From an uncultured Clostridia bacterium (GTDB taxonomy: Bacteria > Bacillota > Clostridia > UBA1381), in assembly GCA_934476675.1 (NCBI GenBank), contig CAKSOE010000049.1:1-8632 (forward strand): a stretch of 8,632 nucleotides of DNA, given 5' to 3'. Numbering within the stretch: position 1 is the first letter of the stretch; every line of letters begins with the position of its first letter. Under the pieces are notes generated by a model, which was not told the origin of the DNA, ran no database searches, and saw nothing but the letters and a program-made list of their open reading frames with translations. Positions 1 through 4,388 of this stretch are shown here, in pieces. A program made the translations under genes and the position numbers.

Positions 1-21
1 GATCCATCACGGAAACATCGC

Positions 22-66
22 AAATACGGCACAGAGGGCATAAAAACCGCTGTGCCGTATTTCTTT
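22..66 (+). terminator. Terminator-like hairpin at the window edge
   Basis: A perfect 13-bp inverted repeat (22-34 with 50-62, core ACGGCACAG/CTGTGCCGT) encloses a 15-nt loop and is followed by a short T-rich stretch (TTTCTTTC). This is the shape of an intrinsic terminator for a gene that would lie left of the window. The T-tract is interrupted, so strength is uncertain. Confidence 0.55.
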
Positions 67-399
67 CAGGGCGACTGTTTTTGAGAAACAAGCAATTTCT
101 CGGTCATAACCCAACATTTTTGCCGGATTCCATGTATACTGTGTATATCACACTTATGCACTCTTCACTTTTGCCCAGGCAGCGGATACACTGATATCAA
201 CAGATACCAAATACAGCGAGGCAGTTATGAAAACAAGGAGATGTCCCTAACAACCATGTACATAAGCGAAACGCAACGCCCAAGTCCGTCTTAACAAAAC
301 GGTTTTTATATGCACGCCCTAATGCGGCTGTACTATGCCTTAAAGCATAGCGCAGTAGCTTTTTTGTTTCCCCGAATACCGTAACAGGAGGTGACCACG
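67..399 (+). other. Gene-free leader-like region
   Basis: No gene of normal length is visible here. A small hairpin (83-88 with 96-101) lies near the left end. Two very short reading frames occur: 227-250 (7 codons plus stop) behind a GAGG, and 241-294 (17 codons plus stop) containing a second in-frame ATG at 256. They are followed by a terminator-like hairpin (326-368) and then a strong ribosome binding site at 387-395. Short ORF, then terminator, then strong RBS resembles a leader-peptide attenuator upstream of a resistance-type gene. The downstream gene is absent or reduced to a stub, so this reading is tentative. Confidence 0.35.
326..368 (+). terminator. Terminator/attenuator-like hairpin
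   Basis: CTATGC and GCATAG form the top of a stem around a CTTAAA loop. The stem continues imperfectly through GCTGTA and GCAGTAGC and is followed by TTTTTTGTTT. It sits between the tiny leader ORFs and the strong RBS at 387-395, so it could act as an attenuator for whatever once followed. Confidence 0.5.
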
Positions 400-453
400 A
401 TGTTTAGCCTTGCAGAATCAATTGACGAAGCTCAACACAACGCAGTGCCATAA
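400..453 (+). CDS. 17-residue ORF with a near-perfect ribosome binding site (stub?)
   Basis: ATG at 400 follows AGGAGGTGA (387-395), which is almost the full complement of the 16S rRNA 3' end. The frame encodes only 17 residues (MFSLAESIDEAQHNAVP) before TAA at 451-453. No family is recognised. Such a strong RBS on so short a frame suggests the 5' stub of a deleted or frameshifted gene. Shifting one base past the stop gives a further open stretch (SAIKSGALPFSSDKVKE) up to about 495, which fits a frameshift. It could also be a genuine small peptide. Confidence 0.3.
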   Translation: MFSLAESIDEAQHNAVP

Positions 454-493
454 AAAGCGGCGCCCTGCCGTTTTCAAGCGACAAGGTGAAAGA

Positions 494-746
494 ATGAAAA
501 AGAATACAGGAAAGAAACAGGTGTTGAAATAGCAAAGGCTGTCTTTGCGCAAACACACAGACACCTATATTTTTTGACCTCTGCGGTCAACAGAATTCCA
601 TACGATATCTGCAAAAGACCAACGATAAATCTGTTATTTCGGAATATCAAAGTGGCTTGGCTTTCTGCGTTTGTATAAACGGCGGCGTACTGTCGAAGTT
701 TGCGGTAGGCTGTCGAAGCCCTCCGTATCAATCGTTTTTGACCTAA
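494..746 (+). pseudogene. Small Cys-containing protein, broken by a one-base frameshift
   Basis: ATG at 494 has AAGGTG at 483-488 as ribosome binding site. The frame reads MKKNTGKKQVLK and stops at 530-532. Removing one A from the AAA at 527-529 opens a continuous frame to TAA at 744-746, giving about 83 residues that pass through CLCANTQTPIFFD, SEYQSGLAFCVCINGG and FAVGCRSPPYQSF. Five or six cysteines are visible (one depends on how the frame is joined). I do not recognise a named family; small uncharacterised proteins like this occur just upstream of the sigma-like gene in clostridial mobile elements. The extra A is either a real mutation or a homopolymer sequence error. An alternative frame with an EKEYRKETGVEIAKA stretch also runs through the start of this region, so the choice of frame is not certain. 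Confidence 0.4.
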
Positions 747-777
747 CAAAAAAAAGATTGAACGGAGGTACATAAAT

Positions 778-1290
778 TTGAAAAAAACTGAATCCTAAAA
801 AGGTTTTTATTATAGCCGACGGCAGCTATCAGGAAATTACTCCCCGGAGCATGAATTTCGGAAAGAAGCCGATGCAGGCTACCGAGAAAAGAAATTCATC
901 GGCCTGCACAGCATGATCATGGAGGTGAGTGAAAAGGAATACATTGGATTCTACCGCAACAAACGGCGACAGAAATATCTCGACGAGCAGCGCAGGGATA
1001 ACGGCGATGTTTCGTATGAAGCCTTGAACAGTGATGAATTCAACGGCGAGGAAATTCTGATTGCCGAGTTGCCGGATGTGTGCGATACGCTTGTCCATCA
1101 GCAATTGTTAGACAAGCTGCGAAAAACGGTGGACGCTCTGCCGGAGGATGAAAAGGCTCTAATTGTTGCACATTTCTATGACGAAGTTCCGCAGACGGAG
1201 CTTGCCGAGCGCTACGGCGTTTCACAGCAGGCAATCAGCAAGAAAATCGCAAAGATCCGTGCGAAACTCAAAAAACTTTTAGAAAATTAA
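778..1290 (+). pseudogene. Sigma-70-like factor of mobile elements, N-terminus frameshifted
   Basis: The C-terminal 125 codons (ATG 913 to TAA 1288-1290) are intact. They end in a sigma region-4-type helix-turn-helix: LPEDEKALIVAHFYDEV, then QTELAERYGVSQQAISKKI, then a basic tail. Upstream, TTG at 778 follows GGAGG (764-768). The expected N-terminus (KKLNPKKVFIIADGSYQEIT) is read only after dropping one A from the A7 run at 781-787. The frame returns to the main one across the C-run at 842-845, giving EFRKEADAGYREKKFI before residue 913. The two frame changes cancel, so the TTG and the main ORF are in the same register. Relatives in clostridial conjugative elements are roughly 165-170 residues and are thought to regulate transfer or excision genes. 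Translation from 913 alone would retain the HTH, so residual function is possible. A terminator follows directly. Confidence 0.75.
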
Positions 1291-1303
1291 AAAATTTGGT
1301 TGT

Positions 1304-1346
1304 AGCCCCCTTGCTTTTTCGGCTGAAAAAGTGAGGGGGCTTTCTC
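1304..1346 (+). terminator. Intrinsic terminator after the sigma-like gene
   Basis: AGCCCCC (1304-1310) pairs with GGGGGCT (1335-1341), and the inner CTTTTTC/GAAAAAG arms extend the stem around a GGCT loop. TTTCTC follows. It begins 13 nt after the sigma-like stop codon. Confidence 0.85.
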
Positions 1347-1357
1347 AATAGCCTCCG

Positions 1358-1380
1358 CCCGTTCTTTGAAAACCGAATAG
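1358..1380 (+). promoter_or_regulatory. rRNA-leader-like boxA element
   Basis: GTTCTTTGAAAACCGAATAG (1361-1380) matches the boxA sequence that precedes rRNA genes in Firmicutes (consensus around GTTCTTTGAAAA), where NusB/NusE bind nascent RNA and support antitermination. No rRNA is present. The element lies 12 nt past one terminator and about 315 nt before another (1691-1729) that stands in front of mazF. A role in reading through the second terminator is inference. Confidence 0.45.
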
Positions 1381-1401
1381 TACAGCGCATTCTTTACCTT
1401 C

Positions 1402-1597
1402 CTTCTGCCGTCGGCGAGAGACGATGAGCCACACTACCTATGAGTCAAACGGGGCGGCGCATCCGCACCGAAGGCCATGACAGGCAGAAGCAATAATGAT
1501 ACTTGTGCTCAGTCACAGTCGAGCGTTGAAGCGGCACGAAAAAGCGCCGTGAGCCGTCGCAACCAATGAGAGCACCTCGCAGAGAGGTGAGATTCCC
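1402..1597 (+). ncRNA. Candidate structured RNA/leader upstream of mazF
   Basis: Several nested inverted repeats cover this gene-free stretch: CTTCTGCC (1402-1409) with GGCAGAAG (1483-1490) closing a 73-nt domain; GCTC (1507-1510) with GAGC (1521-1524); GTTG (1525-1528) with CAAC (1560-1563), enclosing CGGC (1532-1535) with GCCG (1553-1556); and ACCTC (1574-1578) with GAGGT (1584-1588). No RNA family is recognised with certainty. From memory, very similar sequence recurs at this place in clostridial mobile elements, which argues against random DNA. It is most likely a cis-acting leader for mazF. A free small RNA is possible but unsupported. Confidence 0.4.
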
Positions 1598-1600
1598 ATG
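1574..1600 (+). promoter_or_regulatory. Hairpin covering a Shine-Dalgarno in front of an alternative mazF start
   Basis: The 3' arm of the perfect ACCTC-GCAGA-GAGGT hairpin (1584-1588) is itself the core of a ribosome binding site, GAGGTGA (1584-1590), placed 7 nt before ATG 1598. That ATG opens a frame continuous with mazF. When the hairpin is closed this start would be masked. Confidence 0.4.
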
Positions 1601-1690
1601 AGGCAAAATGCATTGCCGGAGGATGCGTTCCCTTGTTCGGGGTGTCGTGGACAAATACGGACAAAAGCAAAAACGATTGATACAAATACC

Positions 1691-1729
1691 AAGGCGGTCG
1701 TTTGCCCAAAAGCACTCGACCGCCTTTTA
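1691..1729 (+). terminator. Terminator/attenuator just before mazF
   Basis: AAGGCGGTCG (1691-1700) and CGACCGCCTT (1717-1726) form a perfect 10-bp stem with a 16-nt loop, followed by TT and AC. The U-tract is short. The hairpin ends 12 nt before the mazF ribosome binding site, so it can only act as a conditional stop for transcripts entering mazF. Confidence 0.6.
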
Positions 1730-1747
1730 CTTAAAACGGAGGCTAAT

Positions 1748-2113
1748 ATGAAAGAGATCAAACGAGGCGAAATCTATGCCGTTGACTTCGGTACAGGCTT
1801 CGGCAGTGAGCAAGGCGGAACGCGCCCGTCCTTGATTTTACAGAATGATATCGGCAACAGGCACAGCCCCACCACCATCGTGGCGGCGATCACAGGCAGA
1901 AAGACAAAAGCGGCTCTGCCCACCCATGTGAAAATCATGGCGAAAGGGCTTAAAACCGAATCCACCGTCCTGCTCGAACAAATCAGGACGATAGACAAAG
2001 AGAGGCTCAACGAATACATCGACAGGCTCGACAGCAAGACCATCGCCGCCGTTGACCGTGCCATTGTAGTGAGCCTCGGCATCAAATACCTGGAGGAACT
2101 GTTCAATGGATAA
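1748..2113 (+). CDS. mazF: PemK/MazF-family endoribonuclease toxin
   Basis: The 121-residue product is the length of a complete MazF/PemK protein. It carries the family N-terminus RGEIYAVDFGTGFGSEQGGTR, the PSLILQNDIGNRHSPTTIVAAIT strand region and the downstream TESTVLLEQIRTIDK segment. MazF proteins cleave mRNA at short sequences and slow growth unless bound by an antitoxin. ATG 1748 is chosen because CGGAGG (1738-1743) precedes it. The same frame runs back to ATG 1598, which also has a Shine-Dalgarno, so a 171-residue form with a 50-residue extension (containing CSGC) is possible. No MazE/PemI-type gene lies upstream. The only partner is the short gene whose ATG overlaps this stop codon by 8 nt. 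Expression is probably limited by the leader terminator at 1691-1729. The family call is firm; toxicity in the host is not shown. Confidence 0.9.
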   Translation: MKEIKRGEIYAVDFGTGFGSEQGGTRPSLILQNDIGNRHSPTTIVAAITGRKTKAALPTHVKIMAKGLKTESTVLLEQIRTIDKERLNEYIDRLDSKTIAAVDRAIVVSLGIKYLEELFNG

Positions 2114-2261
2114 AAGAACCGACATCAACAATACATCATTCGCTTACAGTGTAAACCTATTAAAAATGCTCCTCGCCATGCAACTCATCACCGAGGATGA
2201 ATACGAAAGAATCACTCAGATCAGTGCCGAACATTACGGTGCTGATCTGATTTGTGTCTGA
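2106..2261 (+). CDS. 51-residue SHOCT-like protein, possible antitoxin-position partner
   Basis: ATG 2106 lies inside the end of mazF (8-nt overlap), pointing to translational coupling. The 51 residues include LLKMLLAMQLITEDEYERI (about 19-37), which resembles the SHOCT short C-terminal helix pair seen in many small bacterial proteins (Leu-rich helix, then an I-T-E-D/E-E-Y/F turn). A near-identical small gene often follows mazF in clostridial mobile elements, from memory of the family. There is no signal peptide or membrane segment. Its function is unknown. By position it could neutralise or modulate the toxin, but it does not look like MazE and the gene order is toxin first. It ends in TGA at 2259-2261. 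Confidence 0.6.
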   Translation: MDKRTDINNTSFAYSVNLLKMLLAMQLITEDEYERITQISAEHYGADLICV

Positions 2262-2348
2262 AATCATAATTCTTAAGTTTTTGCAAAAAACCGCTGGAAG
2301 TATTCGAACTATTGTGGTATGGTGTGTCGTGCCAAAAGGCGAATAACA

Positions 2349-2365
2349 GCAAGGTGACCCCTTGC
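2349..2365 (+). promoter_or_regulatory. Hairpin just upstream of the recombinase ribosome binding site
   Basis: GCAAGG (2349-2354) and CCTTGC (2360-2365) form a 6-bp stem with a TGACC loop, 5 nt before AGGAG (2370-2374) and ATG 2381. There is no U-tract, so it is not a terminator. It could affect translation or processing of the recombinase mRNA. Confidence 0.35.
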
Positions 2366-2380
2366 GAAAAGGAGAAAGAC

Positions 2381-3202
2381 ATGAACATTACTGAAATCAC
2401 AAGCACAAAGAAGCAGATAGCCGAACGTCTTCGGTTAGCCCCATACTGCCGGGTGTTGAGTGACTCTACCGACCAGCTCCACTCCTTCGCCGCACAGATC
2501 CGCTAATACAGCGACTATGCCAAGAAGCATCCCGAATATCAGCTTGTCGACATTTATGCCGATGAGGGCATCACGGGAACCTAGATGAAAAAGCGGGACG
2601 AGCTGAATCGGCTGATAGCCGACTGCAGGAAAGGCAAGGTCGACCGCATCATCATCAAATTGGTTTCCCGATTGGCACGGAACACCGAGAAACCGCTTGT
2701 ACTGCTGCGAATGTGCAAAGAAATCGGCGTGAGCATGTATTTCGAGGAACAGGGTATCGACAGCGAAAAAGTGAATATGGAAATGATCGTAACATTCCCC
2801 GGTATGGCCGCACAGCAAGAAAGTGTGAACATATCGGGGAATTTGCGTTGGAGCTATCAAAAGCGGATGCGGTCCGGTGACTTCAATTGCACCTGTCCGG
2901 CTTACGGCTTCGACCTCAAGGATGGGCAGATGACCGTCAACGAAACGGAGGCGACGGTCATTCGGCGCATATTCGACCTATATCTCCGAGGCTACGGAAC
3001 GCTTGCCATTGCAAAAATGCTGAATGAGGACGGCATACCGCGGAAGCACGGCTACGAAAAATGGCTGCCGAGTTCCATCAACTATGTGTTGAACAATGAA
3101 CGCTATATGGGAGATGCGCTCCTGCAAAAGAGCTACACTACCGAAACCCTGCCGTTTCGGAAAATGAAAAACGACGGACGGCTGCCGCAATATGGACTAT
3201 AG
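2381..3202 (+). pseudogene. Large serine recombinase, inactivated (two stops, catalytic Ser changed, C-terminus lost)
   Basis: ATG 2381 has AGGAG at 2370-2374. One frame reads through APYCRVLSDSTDQLHSFAAQI, stop TAA 2504-2506, AKKHPEYQLVDIYADEGITGT, stop TAG 2582-2584, KKRDELNRL, RIIIKLVSRLARNTE and MAAQQES. This is the resolvase catalytic domain in order. The Recombinase domain follows (TVIRRIFDLYLRGYGTLAIAKML, then NNERYMGDALLQKSY) and ends at RLPQYGL. Members of this family run to about 500 or more residues with a zinc ribbon and coiled coil, both missing here. The catalytic serine of the CRVS motif is Leu (TTG 2456-2458), so activity is lost even without the stops. Such enzymes integrate and excise clostridial elements (TndX/TnpX type). 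The break near 3200 leads directly into the tnpV leader. Confidence 0.85.
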
Positions 3203-3254
3203 TCAATAAAGTGGACAGAAAAAACAGGAAAATTAAATTCGGAGGTTTCTAATT

Positions 3255-3551
3255 ATGAAAACAGAACTTAAAAACATCGGCTCTTGTGGCAGACTGCATT
3301 ATGATTTTCTTTACCGCAATAATCGGACGGACATCAATGTTATGCGGCTAAACGGAACTCTAAACAATCACCTTGCCGACATGGATCGTAATGCCTGCGA
3401 AATGTTTGATTCATTAGTCCGGCAAACGGCTGAAAATGAGGGCGTAACCGAACAGTTCAAATCAACCAATTAAATTGAATGGATCAGACGAATGAATAAC
3501 ATTCAAAGCAGAGTACGGGAATTAATCTTGAATGAGCTAATCTATCAATAG
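3255..3551 (+). pseudogene. tnpV: TnpV-like transposon protein with a premature stop
   Basis: A good ribosome binding site (GGAGG at 3241-3245) precedes ATG 3255. The first 72 codons contain LNGTLNNHLADMDRNACEMFD and AENEGVTEQFKSTN, then TAA at 3471-3473. The same frame continues as IEWIRRMNNIQSRVRELILNELIYQ to TAG at 3549-3551. The pattern (leaf-shaped HLA-x-ID region, GVTE-x-LK, then x-M-EW-x-RRMNNI) is that of TnpV from Tn4451-type elements, about 100-120 residues long. Family members have Q-M before EW, so CAA to TAA is a likely cause of the stop. The biochemical role of TnpV is not established. The 5' part also looks shorter and less conserved than usual. A shared terminator follows. Confidence 0.75.
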
Positions 3552-3863
3552 TGACGAAAAGGCGGGGGTTTCACCCTCGCCTTTTGCTTTATGCTCTTTT
3601 TTCTTATTCTTTTCATATTCCGCTTTCCAAGCGGCAAACTCCTCCTGTCCCTCTTTGGAAAGAAAGAATTCGCGAATATCCGGCAGCATTGTACGAGCAA
3701 TGGCTTCAAGAATATTATCCGGAATCTCCGATGTTCCGAAACGGTTTCCTAATATTTTGTATTTGATACGAACAAATAGTTGCTTGAGAATGTTGCCGTA
3801 TTGCAGATTGTAAATGTCATGCCAATACGGAATCAGCTGTTTTTTGAGTTCATTTATATTCAT
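3537..3863 (-). CDS. Uncharacterised 108-residue protein
   Basis: The start ATG (complement of 3861-3863) has GGAG six bases upstream on the minus strand. The product begins MNINELKKQLIPYWHDIYN and contains the acidic/aromatic stretch IPDNILEAIARTMLPDIREFF and FLSKEGQEEFAAWKAEYEKNKKK. It is mostly helical-looking and charged at the C-terminus, with no signal peptide, membrane span or known catalytic motif. I do not recognise a named family; similar small proteins occur in clostridial mobile elements. The last 15 or so residues are encoded across the bidirectional terminator and the 3' end of tnpV, so the original protein may have ended slightly earlier. Its 5' side faces the repeat and hairpin region 3881-4027, which could regulate it. 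Confidence 0.6.
   Translation of the reverse strand: MNINELKKQLIPYWHDIYNLQYGNILKQLFVRIKYKILGNRFGTSEIPDNILEAIARTMLPDIREFFLSKEGQEEFAAWKAEYEKNKKKEHKAKGEGETPAFSSLLID
3555..3590. terminator. Bidirectional terminator between convergent genes
   Basis: AAAAGGCG (3557-3564) pairs with CGCCTTTT (3578-3585), and GGG with CCC closes the inner stem. There are T-runs on both strands. It serves tnpV on the plus strand and the 108-aa gene on the minus strand, whose 3' coding end runs through it. Confidence 0.8.
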
Positions 3864-3880
3864 AGAATTCTCCGTTCAAA

Positions 3881-4027
3881 GGGTTTTAGGGATTTGCCCT
3901 AACAAGGTCGTGTGGACGCAGGCGGCGGCTCGCTAAGCCAAGTGTGGACACAAAGACGATGCTTGCTAAGGTAATGCCGTAGCAGCATCCCCGAATTTGG
4001 ATAGCCAAATTCAGTGCTTGCTGAGAC
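3881..4027 (-). repeat. Copy A of an oriT-like hairpin motif (inverted with respect to copy B)
   Basis: Read on the minus strand, CAGCAAGC-A-CT leads into a perfect 8-bp hairpin (3993-4000 with 4005-4012, loop ATAG on the plus strand). About 90 nt further on is CTTGTTAGGG with a second hairpin (TTAGGG 3886-3891 with CCCTAA 3897-3902). Both blocks recur on the plus strand at 6902-6964, there placed next to each other. A third hairpin (GATGC 3958-3962 with GCATC 3985-3989, extended by TGCT/AGCA) lies in the extra segment. Stable hairpins of this kind next to a TTAGGG-type block resemble transfer origins of mobilizable elements; that function is inferred. Confidence 0.6.
3910..3974 (+). repeat. 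Two diverged tandem repeats of about 32-33 bp
   Basis: GTGTGGAC at 3910-3917 and 3942-3949 each start a unit that ends in GCTAAG (3932-3937 and 3965-3970). The units run from 3910 to 3941 and from 3942 to 3974, with one length difference and purine transitions in between. They lie inside copy A of the hairpin motif and are absent from copy B. They could be protein-binding iterons or an old duplication. Confidence 0.5.
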
Positions 4028-4132
4028 ACAATCATAATGAATGTACTTTGTTATTGCTTATTATATCAAAAAATGTCCAGATAATATAAACATCAAATTG
4101 TTGTTCTAAATCGTACAATATCATACAATATA
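4028..4132 (+). promoter_or_regulatory. AT-rich intergenic segment with tandem decamers
   Basis: This AT-rich stretch has no reading frame of note. TCGTACAATA (4111-4120) and TCATACAATA (4121-4130) are consecutive decamers differing at one base, so they recur on the same helix face one turn apart. They end two bases before the -35 box of the HTH promoter. That position suits an operator or activator site, for example for the HTH protein itself, or an UP-like element. Confidence 0.4.
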
Positions 4133-4161
4133 TTTACAAACCACAAATCTTGTGTTATAAT
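4133..4161 (+). promoter_or_regulatory. Sigma-A promoter of the HTH-helicase operon
   Basis: TTTACA (4133-4138), a 17-nt spacer, then TATAAT (4156-4161) preceded by TGT (extended -10). This is close to a consensus vegetative promoter and would start transcription near 4168, about 23 nt before the ATG. Confidence 0.85.
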
Positions 4162-4190
4162 ATAAAAAACATTATGTTGAGGTGATTTTT

Positions 4191-4376
4191 ATGCCTGAAA
4201 TAGAAGACCGTTATTATTCCATGCCTGAAATCATGAAATATCTCGGAATCAGCAGAGATACAGCGTTGCGTTGGATTGCCACAAAAGAGATGCCTGCGCA
4301 TAAAGTCGGGAAGAAGTGGAAGTTCAAGGTTTCCGAAATTGACGAATGGGTGAATAGCGACAAGGCGGAAGAGTAG
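4191..4376 (+). CDS. Small excisionase/MerR-type helix-turn-helix DNA-binding protein
   Basis: ATG 4191 is preferred over an in-frame GTG at 4182 because GAGGTG (4180-4185) lies at normal distance from 4191 and would itself overlap the GTG. The 61-residue product is a single winged helix-turn-helix of the excisionase/HTH_17 type: YYSMPEIMKYLGISRDTALRW, then the usual wing residues AHKVGKKWKFKVSEIDEWV. These proteins bind DNA as regulators or as recombination directionality factors. Here the gene is first in a two-gene operon, only 12 nt ahead of a helicase gene, behind its own strong promoter with tandem decamers. That favours an operon regulator. An Xis role for the nearby dead recombinases is the alternative. 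It is complete, with no damage seen. Confidence 0.85.
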   Translation: MPEIEDRYYSMPEIMKYLGISRDTALRWIATKEMPAHKVGKKWKFKVSEIDEWVNSDKAEE

Positions 4377-4388
4377 GGAGACTGTTTT

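Noticed and set aside
474..773. 99-codon minus-strand ORF
   Set aside because: It mirrors the frameshifted plus-strand gene at 494-746 and has no family features and no convincing ribosome binding site; it is a shadow frame.
2435..2860. 141-codon minus-strand ORF opposite the recombinase
   Set aside because: The plus strand carries clear resolvase motifs in this interval; the minus-strand frame is an antisense by-product.
2504..3473. In-frame TAA/TAG codons in the recombinase and tnpV as a sign of an alternative genetic code
   Set aside because: The residues expected at the three positions differ (probably an aromatic or basic residue, Ser, and Gln). Other genes here end normally with TAA or TAG, and the helicase has no internal stops, so mutation is simpler.
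3910..4012. Repeat-rich stretch as a CRISPR array
   Set aside because: There are only two diverged units with no unique spacer between them and no cas genes; the structure is tandem repeat plus hairpins.
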